Positions 1-10,010 of a stretch of 64,000 bases of DNA are shown here, piece after piece. Positions within the stretch are counted from its first letter, which is position 1. The number at the start of each line of letters is the position of its first letter. The translations under genes and the position numbers were made by a program. Source of the DNA: Acetobacterium wieringae. GTDB taxonomy: Bacteria > Bacillota > Clostridia > Eubacteriales > Eubacteriaceae. Below the pieces are notes generated by a model, which searched no databases, was not told the DNA's origin, and saw only the letters and a program-made list of their open reading frames with translations. The stretch covers positions 52,911 to 116,910 of the forward strand of contig NZ_JAIPPU010000016.1 in assembly GCF_026646375.1 (NCBI RefSeq). The letters run 5' to 3'.

Positions 1-432
1 ATCGCTTTCCCCAGGGTGATGCTGGATAAAACTAAGTATAATTTTAGTTTTAGTGGTTTAAAATCCGCAGTGCTTAATTACCTCAACGGCAAGAAAATGA
101 AAAATGAAGCGGTTAATCCCGATGACGTAGCGGCATCATTTCAGATGGCCGTTATTGAAGTGCTGGTTAGCAAAACTATTGCCTGTGCCAGCAGTATAGG
201 GATGAAGACTATCTGTATGGCTGGCGGAGTATCTTGTAATTCACTGTTGCGAAAAATGATGGGACAGTCTGCTGCCGATGCGGGTATGACACTATACTAT
301 CCTGATCCCATTCTCTGTACCGATAACGCCGCCATGATCGGTTCGATGGCATACTATAATTATATTAATGGGGAAGAGAGTGACCTGAGTCTCAACAGCA
401 TCCCGGGTTTAAAAATTGGAACCCGGCAATGA
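1..432 (+). CDS. tsaD: tRNA N6-adenosine threonylcarbamoyltransferase TsaD, C-terminal part
   Basis: The reading frame is open from base 1 and encodes about the last 143 residues of TsaD (usual length near 340), so the start lies left of the window. TsaD transfers the threonylcarbamoyl group to A37 of tRNAs that read ANN codons, acting in the cytoplasm with TsaB and TsaE. Recognisable blocks are FPRVMLDK...NFSFSGLKSAV, the nucleotide-binding AGGVSCNSLLR segment and the late CTDNAAMIG motif, all in family order. The stop at 430-432 is followed by the groESL control region, so this gene ends its own transcription unit. Identification is firm; only the N-terminus is missing. Confidence 0.93.
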   Translation: MAFPRVMLDKTKYNFSFSGLKSAVLNYLNGKKMKNEAVNPDDVAASFQMAVIEVLVSKTIACASSIGMKTICMAGGVSCNSLLRKMMGQSAADAGMTLYYPDPILCTDNAAMIGSMAYYNYINGEESDLSLNSIPGLKIGTRQ

Positions 433-556
433 CAGTCGTCTGAAAATATCGTCGCAAGAAAAAGGGTAAGCACGTTTATATAAAGAGAAATGTACCCTCT
501 TTAAAAATTAAAACAATCTTAAAAAAAATTAAGATGAACGAAAAGGGAAAAAAAAC

Positions 557-616
557 TTGCAATCAACCTGCAAATCATTTAAAATACTATTAGCACTCGG
601 GATGAATGAGTGCTAA
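557..616 (+). promoter_or_regulatory. groESL promoter with CIRCE operator (HrcA site)
   Basis: A sigma-A promoter reads TTGCAA (557-562), 17 bases, TAAAAT (580-585). Directly after it lies a perfect CIRCE inverted repeat, TTAGCACTC (590-598), nine bases, GAGTGCTAA (608-616). CIRCE is the binding site of the heat-shock repressor HrcA, and its position over the expected transcription start fits repression of groESL. The hrcA gene is not in this window. Confidence 0.95.
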
Positions 617-667
617 TAAATGAACTAAAAGGTACAGTGTACCCAATATAATCAAATGGAGGAAAAA

Positions 668-952
668 ATGAGTTTAAGACCTTTAGGTGACAAAGTAGTA
701 ATTAAAGTTAAAGCTGAAGAAGTAAAAACTGTCGGCGGAATTGTTTTACCAGGATCTGCCCAGGAAAAGCCACAGCAGGGTAAAGTCGTTGCAGTTGGAA
801 CTGGCGAAATTATCGATGGTAAAAAAGTGCCATTGGATGTCAAGGTAGATGATGAAGTTATCTATTCTAAATATTCCGGCAACGAAGTAAAAATTGGCGA
901 TGAAGAGTTTTTAATCATCCGTCAGGCTGATATTTTAGCAATCGTAGAATAA
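668..952 (+). CDS. groES: Co-chaperonin GroES
   Basis: GroES (94 residues) caps the GroEL ring and closes the folding chamber in the cytoplasm. The start chosen is ATG at 668, giving MSLRPLGDKVV; an upstream in-frame ATG at 656 overlaps the GGAGG ribosome site (658-662) and would add four residues not seen in the family. Family features are the N-terminal RPLGDKVV strand, the mobile-loop region TVGGIVLPGSAQEKPQQG and a C-terminal ADILAIVE. groEL follows 30 bases downstream in the same CIRCE-controlled operon. Confidence 0.97.
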   Translation: MSLRPLGDKVVIKVKAEEVKTVGGIVLPGSAQEKPQQGKVVAVGTGEIIDGKKVPLDVKVDDEVIYSKYSGNEVKIGDEEFLIIRQADILAIVE

Positions 953-955
953 TAA

Positions 956-2614
<1,659 letters not shown>

Positions 2615-2674
2615 GCTGCAGGCTGCATCAGTAGATATCAGTAGATAAATTAAAAATATTAAATTTAAGCAATC

Positions 2675-2705
2675 AAAAAGGCAGTCTCTTATGAGGCTGC
2701 CTTTT
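2675..2705 (+). terminator. Rho-independent terminator of groESL
   Basis: AAAAAGGCAG, a 12-base loop, then CTGCCTTTT: a stem followed by T-rich sequence soon after groEL. The A-run on the left lets the hairpin work for the convergent gene as well. Confidence 0.85.
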
Positions 2706-2717
2706 GTGATTGCGGTT

Positions 2718-2951
2718 TCAGTCTACATTGTAGGGGATACCGGCGAATAGAACTTCCATTTCCGGTTGTTCCAACTCTGCCAGTTTGATAATGAGGCCGT
2801 TGATCAAAGTGATCAGGGCTTGCGCATCAGGGGACTCGTCATCGATTGGTTTAGCTGCATAAAGAGCAACCAGCATCGTGTTGCGGGTGGTTCCTTTAAC
2901 ATCTTTGAATAGGGTATTCAATACCTTTTTTTCATTATTTGTCAGTTCCAT
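2718..2951 (-). CDS. Small conserved-looking acidic protein of unknown function
   Basis: This encodes 77 residues starting MELTNNEKKVLNTLF. The start is ATG at 2951, preceded by a GGAGGAA ribosome site; the longer reading from a TTG at 2963 would begin inside that site. The protein is predicted soluble and helical, with no signal peptide, membrane segment or metal motif. The composition (ELTNNEKKVLNTLFKDVKGTTRNTMLVALYAA...) hints at a small helical bundle. It lies 42 bases after the ABC-F gene on the same strand and could be co-transcribed with it. I do not recognise the family. Confidence 0.7.
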   Translation of the reverse strand: MELTNNEKKVLNTLFKDVKGTTRNTMLVALYAAKPIDDESPDAQALITLINGLIIKLAELEQPEMEVLFAGIPYNVD

Positions 2952-2992
2952 TTCTTCCTCCAATTATTTATTAGTGCTTAATGAAATGATCA

Positions 2993-4921
2993 TTACTCGG
3001 TTTCCAGAGCCAGTAAGGCGACTTCCCAGGAATCAGTTAATTCAGATAATTGCTGTTTGAATGCTTCATATGACAGATTGGTCTCAGCTGCAAAAGTCAG
3101 GTCATCATAGAAATCCGGAGCACACATGGCAGTTTCAATTGATTCGATTTTTTGTTCAGTGACCAGTATGGCTTCTTCAATTTCCTTAACCTGCTTTTTC
3201 AAGAGTCGAATACGAGCTTCTTCTTCTTTTTGCTTTTTGCGATCTGTTCGCTGCTGTGTCTTAGTTACAATTGTTTTATTCTCTTCGGCTTGAACAGCTG
3301 CCCTGGCGGATGCATCCGCCTTTTGTTTTAAATAATCATCATAGTTGCCCAGATGGATTTCCATCCCATCAGTTGAGAACTGATAGATCTGGGTTGAGAT
3401 GCGGTTTAAAAAATACCGGTCATGGGAGATAAACAGCAAGGTACCCTCATATTGGCTCAAGGCATTTTCGAGAATTTCTTTAGTGTCCATATCAATATGA
3501 TTAGTCGGTTCATCCATTAGTAGGAAGTTAGACTGGGAAATCATCAGTCGGGCCAGCAGCAACCGGGCTTTTTCTCCGCCGGATAGTGTGTTAATCGGTT
3601 TGAAGACCTCATCACCAACAAATAAAAAGGCTGCAAGGATGTTCCGCAGTTCGCCTTCCGTTAGTTTCGAATCCACATCCCACAGAGCTTCTAGCAGATT
3701 TTCATGGTAAAATTGCTTAAGGGCCTGATGTTCCTGATCGAAATAACCGATATGGACTTTCTGACCCAGGCGGATTTCACCGCTATCGGCGGCTAGCTTT
3801 TTCTGCAAAATGCGAAAGAGTGTGGTTTTACCAGCGCCGTTGGGTCCAACAATGCCTACTTTATCACCCCGATGAATTTCAAAATTCATATTCTGAAAAA
3901 GCAGGCGATCGCCAAAGGATTTTTTTATCCCGGTTACTGACAATACATCATTACCGCTTTTAACCCGGGGGACAAAGTTGAAATGGCTGTTGTGTACCGT
4001 TTCAACCTTGTCGAGCAGCTCAATCTTACTCAATGCTTTTTCCCGGCTTGCAGCCCTTTTTGAGCTTTTAATGGAATTATAAGCACGGAATCGATCGATG
4101 ACTTCCTGTTGGTGTTTGATTTCTTTGAGTTGTTGTTGGTACTGATGATTCTGTTCCATCATGTCTTGCCGCTTTTTAAGCGCATACTGGGTATAATTGC
4201 CTTGATACTCTTTGATATTTTTCTGAGTTACTTCCATAATTGAAGTACAGACTTTATCGATAAAATAGCGGTCATGGGATACAATGACAAAAGTACCGGA
4301 GTAATTCTTCAGATATTGTTCTAACCATTGCAGGGCATCGATATCGAGGTAGTTGGTGGGCTCATCCAATAACAGCAGTTCCGGTTCCTGAAGCAGGATC
4401 TGGCCCAGAGTAGCACGGGTTTTTTCACCGCCACTAAGCATCGAGAACGCTTTAGTCTGATCTTCGGGTTTAAAACCGAGGCCATTGATGACACCGCGAA
4501 TTCGGCTGGGGTATTCATAGCCATGGTGTTCGGCAAATCTTTCTTGCAATTCTCCAAACTCCTGCATCAGTTTTTCCTGATCAGTTCCGGTGCTGTCGGC
4601 AATGGCATCGCCAATTTGTTTGATTCGCTTTTCCATGTCAATCAGGGGTTTAAATACATCGGTAAGCATTTCGAGCAGGGTTGTATTCTCTGCAATCGTG
4701 GACTCCTGAGATAAATAGCTGATGGTCAGCCCGTTTTTTTTGCTGATTCGACCGGTATCAGGGATCAGTTCGCCAGTAATCAGCTTGAGCAGCGTCGATT
4801 TTCCGGTACCATTGCGGCCAACCAGACCAATTTGTTTTTTTTCATTAATGGATAGATTAAGATTATTAAATATTTCATGAATGCCATAACTAAAGTGCAA
4901 GTTTTCGATATTGACTAACAT
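2993..4921 (-). CDS. ABC-F family ATPase (YdiF-like, ribosome-associated)
   Basis: This 642-residue protein has two ABC ATPase domains and no membrane segment, which is the ABC-F layout. ABC-F proteins act on the ribosomal E site in translation or antibiotic protection. Seen are Walker A GRNGTGKST near residue 40, signature LSGGEKTRA, Walker B LLLLDEPTNYLDI, then a linker rich in charged residues, a second Walker A GPNGAGKTT, LSGGEKARLLLARL and LLMDEPTNHIDM. A coiled-coil C-terminal tail follows. The start ATG has an AGGTGA ribosome site. The arrangement matches the YdiF/Uup type more than known resistance ABC-Fs, but the substrate role cannot be read from sequence. Confidence 0.9.
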   Translation of the reverse strand: MLVNIENLHFSYGIHEIFNNLNLSINEKKQIGLVGRNGTGKSTLLKLITGELIPDTGRISKKNGLTISYLSQESTIAENTTLLEMLTDVFKPLIDMEKRIKQIGDAIADSTGTDQEKLMQEFGELQERFAEHHGYEYPSRIRGVINGLGFKPEDQTKAFSMLSGGEKTRATLGQILLQEPELLLLDEPTNYLDIDALQWLEQYLKNYSGTFVIVSHDRYFIDKVCTSIMEVTQKNIKEYQGNYTQYALKKRQDMMEQNHQYQQQLKEIKHQQEVIDRFRAYNSIKSSKRAASREKALSKIELLDKVETVHNSHFNFVPRVKSGNDVLSVTGIKKSFGDRLLFQNMNFEIHRGDKVGIVGPNGAGKTTLFRILQKKLAADSGEIRLGQKVHIGYFDQEHQALKQFYHENLLEALWDVDSKLTEGELRNILAAFLFVGDEVFKPINTLSGGEKARLLLARLMISQSNFLLMDEPTNHIDMDTKEILENALSQYEGTLLFISHDRYFLNRISTQIYQFSTDGMEIHLGNYDDYLKQKADASARAAVQAEENKTIVTKTQQRTDRKKQKEEEARIRLLKKQVKEIEEAILVTEQKIESIETAMCAPDFYDDLTFAAETNLSYEAFKQQLSELTDSWEVALLALETE

Positions 4922-5007
4922 TATTTCACCTGTTTTCGTTTTTGTTCAGTTGTTGAGGTTCACTTTTACTATTCTATCAAAAAAAACGGTAAATTAAAAT
5001 GAATAAT

Positions 5008-5036
5008 TTGACGTAATTGGTTCATATTGATATAAT
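5008..5036 (+). promoter_or_regulatory. rex promoter
   Basis: TTGACG (5008-5013), 17-base spacer, TATAAT (5031-5036), 34 bases before the rex start. No Rex operator of the TTGTTAA-TTAACAA type is visible here, so autoregulation is not supported. Confidence 0.8.
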
Positions 5037-5069
5037 TAATAGACTATCCGAAAGAAAGGAGAAGTAATC

Positions 5070-5699
5070 ATGCATCGCTTCTCAAAAAAAGTATCAATGA
5101 CCGTCGTAAAACGGTTACCGAAATATTATCAATATTTAAGTGATTTACAACTCAATGATATCGAAAAAATATCATCCCGGGAATTAGCAAGTCTGATGGG
5201 CCTGACAGCTTCTCAAATTCGACAGGATTTGAATTCTTTCGGGGGGTATGGACAACAGGGGTACGGCTACAATGTGGGAGAATTGAAGGAAGCTATCAAG
5301 GAAATTTTGGGTCTTGATAGTGAATATAATTGTATTATCATTGGTGGTGGGAATATGGGTCATGCCATTGCAAACTACGAACGATTTAAGCGGGAAGGTG
5401 TGATTTTAAAAGGTGTCTTTGATGTTGATCCCTTAACAGTAGGCACAGTTGTTGGCAGTGTGGTTGTAAAACATATGGACGAACTTGAAGAGTTTGTCAA
5501 AGCCAATGAAATTGACATCGCCATTTTGTGTGTGCCCCGGGAAGTCGGTCAACAAGTTGCTACCCAGATTACAGAACTGGGTGTCAAAGGCATCCTGAAT
5601 TTTAGTCCGTTGGATTTGGATGTTCCCAGTGATGTGGTGGTTGAGAATGTAAATATTACAGATAGTTTGTTTACTTTAACCTATCTACTGGGTGAGTAA
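5070..5699 (+). CDS. rex: Redox-sensing transcriptional repressor Rex
   Basis: Rex (209 residues) is a homodimeric repressor that releases DNA when NADH rises, and it controls fermentative and energy genes in Gram-positive anaerobes. The N-terminal winged helix (about residues 10-85) contains VVKRLPKYYQYLSDL and the recognition region SSRELASLMGLTASQIRQDLNSFGG; the NAD(H)-binding Rossmann domain follows with GGGNMGHA. The C-terminal helix for domain swapping is present. The start is ATG 5070 with ribosome site AAAGGAG. It stands alone between divergent and convergent neighbours. Identification is secure. Confidence 0.96.
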   Translation: MHRFSKKVSMTVVKRLPKYYQYLSDLQLNDIEKISSRELASLMGLTASQIRQDLNSFGGYGQQGYGYNVGELKEAIKEILGLDSEYNCIIIGGGNMGHAIANYERFKREGVILKGVFDVDPLTVGTVVGSVVVKHMDELEEFVKANEIDIAILCVPREVGQQVATQITELGVKGILNFSPLDLDVPSDVVVENVNITDSLFTLTYLLGE

Positions 5700-5798
5700 A
5701 ATTAGTTGTAGAATCTGGCAAGAGTTTGGTTTTTTAATCAGGCTCTTTATATTTTGATCAAAAAAGATTACATTGCTGCGATATATCGGGGAATTAAA

Positions 5799-5825
5799 AA
5801 AGAAACACTTCTTTTGTGTTTCTTT
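5799..5825 (+). terminator. Terminator downstream of rex
   Basis: Hairpin AGAAACAC, loop TTCTTTT, GTGTTTCT, followed by TTTATTTT. It lies about 100 bases after rex and before the convergent XRE gene, and its flanking A and T runs would serve both directions. Confidence 0.75.
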
Positions 5826-5870
5826 TATTTTATAACAAGTTATTTAAACATGATTTTCGTAGTTTTTAAT

Positions 5871-6251
5871 TTACTTCCCACTGGAGCTCTTGAAATTAAT
5901 AAAATCCAGAACCTCTTGCTTGTAGCTTTCTGGGAAAGAGAAGTACGAAGAAAAAGAATCCACTTCTTCGTTGGAAAAAACGTAAGATTTCAAAAATTCT
6001 TCACATGTCATCGGTTTTGGGTTGCTTGGTAAAAGCTTTGGCTGATCGGTTCTACATAATAAATAGTCCACAGAAACTTCAAAGAAATCTGCAATTTTTA
6101 TCAGTAATTGGTTTTCAGGTAAGTTTTTATCTTTTTCATATTTGGAGATGGAGCTTTTATTGAGATAGAAAAGATTGGCAAAATTCTCCTGTGTCAATCG
6201 TTTTGAAATCCGCAACGCCTTTAATCGGCTGCCAAAAGTATTGTTTTCCAT
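5871..6251 (-). CDS. XRE-family transcriptional regulator
   Basis: The protein has 126 residues with an N-terminal helix-turn-helix (about 8-62: FGSRLKALRISKRLTQENFANLFYLN...SISKYEKDKNLP) typical of lambda repressor/SinR-like regulators, followed by a family-typical ADFFEVSVDYLLCR turn. The remaining 60 residues are a poorly defined helical region, probably for dimerisation or signal sensing. It has a strong promoter of its own and a GGTGA-type ribosome site, and is monocistronic. Target genes are unknown; the short palindrome in its leader suggests autoregulation. Confidence 0.85.
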   Translation of the reverse strand: MENNTFGSRLKALRISKRLTQENFANLFYLNKSSISKYEKDKNLPENQLLIKIADFFEVSVDYLLCRTDQPKLLPSNPKPMTCEEFLKSYVFSNEEVDSFSSYFSFPESYKQEVLDFINFKSSSGK

Positions 6252-6307
6252 TTTTTCACCTTCTTTCAGTTTAGATTTGTTGGCATAAATGCACTGCCTA
6301 TAGGGTA

Positions 6308-6335
6308 ATTATACCACGTCTTTAACATTTGTCAA
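6308..6335 (-). promoter_or_regulatory. Promoter of the XRE regulator
   Basis: On the minus strand the -35 TTGACA (6335-6330) and -10 TATAAT (6313-6308) are both perfect consensus, 16 bases apart. Between promoter and start codon lies GGCA, nine bases, TGCC (near 6284-6300), a possible operator. Confidence 0.85.
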
Positions 6336-6380
6336 GATTTACGGTTGAATTAAAGGAATAAATCTTAAATTGATAAAGCA

Positions 6381-7211
6381 TCAAAAAGGCGCTCTTGCTT
6401 CTTTTAGGAGTCGTAGACATTCGCCATATTTGACTTTTTCTGGAGATGCTTCATTGGCTGGGAACGGATTTTCCAAGGATTGACTGCTAAGTGCAGTCTT
6501 CGTTATTGTGTCAAATAATGCATTAAAGTCTGTATTACCAGGAGGATCAGTTGATTTACGTTTTGATTTTCCGTCTTCGGTTATAATTTCATCATAACTC
6601 AAAGAGACGAGTGTTGACCCGTTAAAGGTTGCTTGAAGAAATCCCTGATAGCCATCGTGATCTGGGTTGCTGGTGATTGAATAAGTATCGAAGGTATCAA
6701 TTTTTATTGGTCCATGATCACCTTTGCTGGCCAGATCCAGAATTGCCTTGGACAAACCGATAAATCTTTCGGATGTTTGTGTTGCACCGGATATAGCGTC
6801 AGTTTCATCAGGATTCTGAGACATCAATAACTCATTGTAAAGACGGAGATAGAGAGCGCTTAAATTTGCCACTGCCAGATTGGGCCAGGTTTTGTCAGAG
6901 CCCTCGACAGATAGGCGATCAGACTTGTTTTTGTCGAACTCGTTTAAGGTTACTCGAGTAATTAAGCCGTTTTTAATTAAAATATTCAATTGTTGGGCAT
7001 AACCTCGGGTGTCATAATATTTTGTGCTTGCAGAATACTGACCATCGATCAGGGTGCCAGAAAGATCTGCCGGAAAAACTGAACCAGTTGCAGGATCGTT
7101 GATCAGTTCTTTTTCAACGCAGCCAGTCAAAATAAGCGATAAAAAACCTGAGACCAGAAAGATAATCACCAGTCGAAGCCCGATATAATTTTTGGATTCA
7201 TTATTTTGCAT
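6381..7211 (-). CDS. Lipoprotein with FMN-binding-like repeats
   Basis: This 276-residue protein starts with a lipoprotein signal peptide: a charged start, a hydrophobic run LVIIFLVSGFLSLIL, then the lipobox LTGC, so it should be anchored outside the cell membrane. The body contains a segment like FMN_bind domains (DGQYSASTKYYDTRGYAQQLNILIKNGLI... ending with DAISGATQTS, close to the D/S-GAT-x-S flavinylation motif) and a second weaker repeat (GYQGFLQATFNGSTLVSLSYDE). Start ATG 7211 is preferred over ATG 7214 because of spacing to the GGTGA site. It follows the pyrophosphatase gene by 28 bases and may be co-transcribed. Its redox partner is unknown. Confidence 0.75.
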   Translation of the reverse strand: MQNNESKNYIGLRLVIIFLVSGFLSLILTGCVEKELINDPATGSVFPADLSGTLIDGQYSASTKYYDTRGYAQQLNILIKNGLITRVTLNEFDKNKSDRLSVEGSDKTWPNLAVANLSALYLRLYNELLMSQNPDETDAISGATQTSERFIGLSKAILDLASKGDHGPIKIDTFDTYSITSNPDHDGYQGFLQATFNGSTLVSLSYDEIITEDGKSKRKSTDPPGNTDFNALFDTITKTALSSQSLENPFPANEASPEKVKYGECLRLLKEARAPF

Positions 7212-7239
7212 CATTTTCACCAATATCTGGATTTTTTTC

Positions 7240-8862
7240 TTAGAAAGAGGAGGCGTTCATCAGCGGCGGAACAATCTGTTTTTTTCGGGAAAAAACACCA
7301 TTCATGTATTTGCTGAATTCACCGGGTTGAAAACCAAAAGCCAGCTGGGCGAGGTTTTTAGCTTCTCCGGCGATGATCAGTTCGGAGCCTCCCAATATAA
7401 TGTCGGTAACCATTAAAATAGCCAGATCCAGGCTTTCTTCGGCACATAATCTATTCATTTCCAGCAGAACCCCATCCAGTTTGTCAAAGATACCCCGGAA
7501 ATCCCCCGTATTGATTTGTGAAACCCCAATTTTATAGGCGCCCATGGTGAATAGCTTCCGATCGGTGGAGATAATTTCTAAGGGATGCATTTCTTTTAAA
7601 TTACTGCCAGCTACTAGCATTTTTTCGCCGTAACTCTTAACATCAAGATTCAGAATTTTCCCTAATTCCCGGGCAATAAGCCGGTCATCTTCAGTGCAGG
7701 TGGGAGAATTAAAAAGCAGTGTATCCGAGATGATGGCACTAAGCATCAGTCCGGCCATGTCTTTGGGGATGTCAACCTGATACTCATGGTACATTTTGGC
7801 GACAATGGTGGCGGTACAGCCAACCGGCTCGATGCGCAGGTACAGCGGTGTAGCAGTTTGGATTTCAGCTACCCGATGATGGTCAATCACTTCAATGATC
7901 TCAGCTTCTTCGACTCCAACGATCGACTGGTTGCGTTCGTTGTGGTCGACCAGAATCACTTTTTTTCGGCTGAAATCAATCAGGTTGCTGCGGGAAATAG
8001 TTGAAAGAACCCTTCCATCCACATCCACCACGGGGAAACGCTCATGATCTGAGGTTAGCATGTTTTTTTTGACATCATCGATGGTTTCGTAAGTCATAAA
8101 ATATTCCAGATGGAGTTTCTGGTAATATTTTTTAATCGGAATTCCTTGACAGAGCAACCGGATGACTTCGAAGGGACCAAAGGCTACAATCAAAACGGCC
8201 CCCAGGTAATTTTCAGGGATATCAAAAACAACATCGGGAGATGCGTTGGAAACAATGATAATTCCAGCACCAGTGGCAAAGGCTCGGTTAAGATAGATTT
8301 CCTGCGAAACGGTAACCAAAATGTCCTGGCTGCTTAAGGTTTGACCGTCCTCGATTTCGGTAATGGTATAAACATCGCCCCGTACCAGTTCAGATTTGAT
8401 TGAGCCATAAACCTGGGCTTCAAGTAAATCAATAATATTATCCAGAGGGGTTTCGCTGTCCCGCAGCAGCGATTTTGAAAAAGCATCGGTGTAAGCGGGG
8501 ATAATATCCGACAGGGAAACCATCCCAATGAGCTGTTCTTCATCGCTGATTACCGGCAGGGAGCGGCCAGGGTGATCAATAATCTGGCCCATCGTTTTAG
8601 AAACCGAGTCCTTTTCATAAGCCATCGAAAAATCAGTCAGCACCAGGTCTGAAACCTGGGGTTTGACATCTTTGATCAATTCGGGTAAACCGACGTCAAA
8701 GGTATCGAGAACAAACTGGGTCTCCTTATTAACGGGGCCTAATCGGGCGGGAAAGACTAGAGTTTGTCCCAGGGTTTGTTTTAAATGAGCATAGGCAATG
8801 GCCGAACAGATGGAATCGGTATCCGGATTGCGGTGTCCGAAGACATATATTTTTGGGGTCAT
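7240..8862 (-). CDS. Family II manganese-dependent inorganic pyrophosphatase with CBS/DRTGG insert
   Basis: The enzyme hydrolyses pyrophosphate to two phosphates. Length is 540 residues, compared with about 310 for plain family II enzymes. The N-terminal DHH domain shows GHRNPDTDS metal ligands; then come a CBS domain, a DRTGG-like domain and a second CBS segment (about 70-300), then the rest of the DHH core with LVDHNE and VIDHHRVAE, and a DHHA2 C-terminal domain. CBS-containing pyrophosphatases of this type are known to be inhibited by AMP/ADP and activated by ATP or diadenosine polyphosphates. The start has an AGGAGA site. The regulatory insert is complete. Confidence 0.92.
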   Translation of the reverse strand: MTPKIYVFGHRNPDTDSICSAIAYAHLKQTLGQTLVFPARLGPVNKETQFVLDTFDVGLPELIKDVKPQVSDLVLTDFSMAYEKDSVSKTMGQIIDHPGRSLPVISDEEQLIGMVSLSDIIPAYTDAFSKSLLRDSETPLDNIIDLLEAQVYGSIKSELVRGDVYTITEIEDGQTLSSQDILVTVSQEIYLNRAFATGAGIIIVSNASPDVVFDIPENYLGAVLIVAFGPFEVIRLLCQGIPIKKYYQKLHLEYFMTYETIDDVKKNMLTSDHERFPVVDVDGRVLSTISRSNLIDFSRKKVILVDHNERNQSIVGVEEAEIIEVIDHHRVAEIQTATPLYLRIEPVGCTATIVAKMYHEYQVDIPKDMAGLMLSAIISDTLLFNSPTCTEDDRLIARELGKILNLDVKSYGEKMLVAGSNLKEMHPLEIISTDRKLFTMGAYKIGVSQINTGDFRGIFDKLDGVLLEMNRLCAEESLDLAILMVTDIILGGSELIIAGEAKNLAQLAFGFQPGEFSKYMNGVFSRKKQIVPPLMNASSF

Positions 8863-8878
8863 CGGTGGATCTCCTTAC

Positions 8879-9817
8879 TTATTTAGATAGTGAATGCGTA
8901 TTTAAAAATCGCAGGATGTCTTCATAGACTAATTTTCGTTTATCTTCATTTAGAATTTCATGTCGCATCAGCGGATAGAGAATTGATTCGACGTTTGAGA
9001 CGCCGATTTTTTTTAACTGCTGGGTTAGTTGCGTAACTTCTTTGCCCATACCACCAACGGGGTCATCCCGGCCAGCTAAAAAAAGCAAGGGAAATTCGTT
9101 GGGGATTTTTTTGAGATTCGACGTTTTGGTGGTGTAATCAAGACCATAAAACAAATCCCGGTAAAACCCGGCACTGCAGGTAAAACCGCAGAGAGCGTCG
9201 CTTAAATAGGCATCGACATTGGACTTGCTCAGGGAGATCCAATCATATTCAGTTCGGTTGGGTTTAAACTTTTTGTTATAGTTTCCAAAGGATAGCTTGG
9301 ATAATAGTATGGAGGGGGCGGTTTCACCATTTTTGCGGATCTCCCGACGGGCAATGATGCTGGCGGCTTTGCGCATAAAGTTGTTGATACCGACAGTCGT
9401 GCCAATGATGATTGCCCCTTCATATAATTCTGAATAATCAATGATGGTTGTACGGGCAACAACTGACCCCATGCTATGCCCCGCGATAAACAGCGGCAGC
9501 TCAGGATAAACTTCTTTAAGCGCTCCAGAAAGTTCTTTGACATCGGAAACAACCCGCTCCCAGCCGTTACCACTGGAAAAAAAGCCCAGGTTTCCAGCGT
9601 CTTTGCCGGTTTGACCATGGCCTCTTTGATCGTGGGTCACCGCCAGGTAGTGGTTTTGATATAAAAAATCCATCAATTCATGATAGCGTTGTGCATGTTC
9701 TGCCATGCCGTGAACAATCTGAACAATACCCTTTGGTTTTGTGGGGCAGGGGGTTTCGTAGGAGGTCAGCTTGACCTCATCGGATGTATAAAAACCATTG
9801 GTTGTTAAAGCAATCAT
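8879..9817 (-). CDS. Alpha/beta hydrolase, monoacylglycerol lipase/lysophospholipase type
   Basis: This 312-residue serine hydrolase has the nucleophile elbow GHSMGS, an oxyanion region QIVHGMAEHAQRY and late acid and base residues (FLAGRDDPVGG and LMRHEIL), the pattern of the Hydrolase_4/monoacylglycerol lipase group. It has no signal peptide, so it should be cytoplasmic. Start ATG 9817 is chosen for its GAAGGA site six bases upstream; the in-frame ATG at 9835 would overlap that site. It lies 16 bases upstream of the pyrophosphatase gene, so the two are likely one operon. The true substrate (lysolipid, monoglyceride or another ester) cannot be told. Confidence 0.85.
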   Translation of the reverse strand: MIALTTNGFYTSDEVKLTSYETPCPTKPKGIVQIVHGMAEHAQRYHELMDFLYQNHYLAVTHDQRGHGQTGKDAGNLGFFSSGNGWERVVSDVKELSGALKEVYPELPLFIAGHSMGSVVARTTIIDYSELYEGAIIIGTTVGINNFMRKAASIIARREIRKNGETAPSILLSKLSFGNYNKKFKPNRTEYDWISLSKSNVDAYLSDALCGFTCSAGFYRDLFYGLDYTTKTSNLKKIPNEFPLLFLAGRDDPVGGMGKEVTQLTQQLKKIGVSNVESILYPLMRHEILNEDKRKLVYEDILRFLNTHSLSK

Positions 9818-9953
9818 TTGTGTTCCTTCTTTCATGTGAACTTCTTATAGCTATTGTCACATTATAACAAAATATCTTAAAAAAAACAGGTTTCCCGTAC
9901 TAAAAAAGCGGTAATCAGTGTATAATTGAGGTAATATCGTGGGATGAGGGGTA

Positions 9954-10010
9954 ATGAAAATGAGATTAACGGTATTGAGCAAGAATAGACATCTCAACCA
10001 GGATCAATGA
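9954..10010 (+). CDS. Possible 18-codon leader ORF coupled to comEC
   Basis: An ATG at 9954 with a GAGGGG site eight bases before it opens an 18-codon frame whose TGA stop overlaps the comEC start codon (ATGA). comEC itself has only a weak ribosome site, so ribosomes finishing this short frame could re-start at comEC. An extended TATAAT at 9921-9926 lies just upstream. No family is recognised for the peptide; coupling is an inference from the overlap. Confidence 0.35.
   Translation: MKMRLTVLSKNRHLNQDQ

Noticed and set aside
5754..6032. 92-codon frame on the plus strand between rex and the XRE gene
   Set aside because: It has no ribosome site, runs through the rex terminator hairpin and lies antisense to the well-supported XRE gene.
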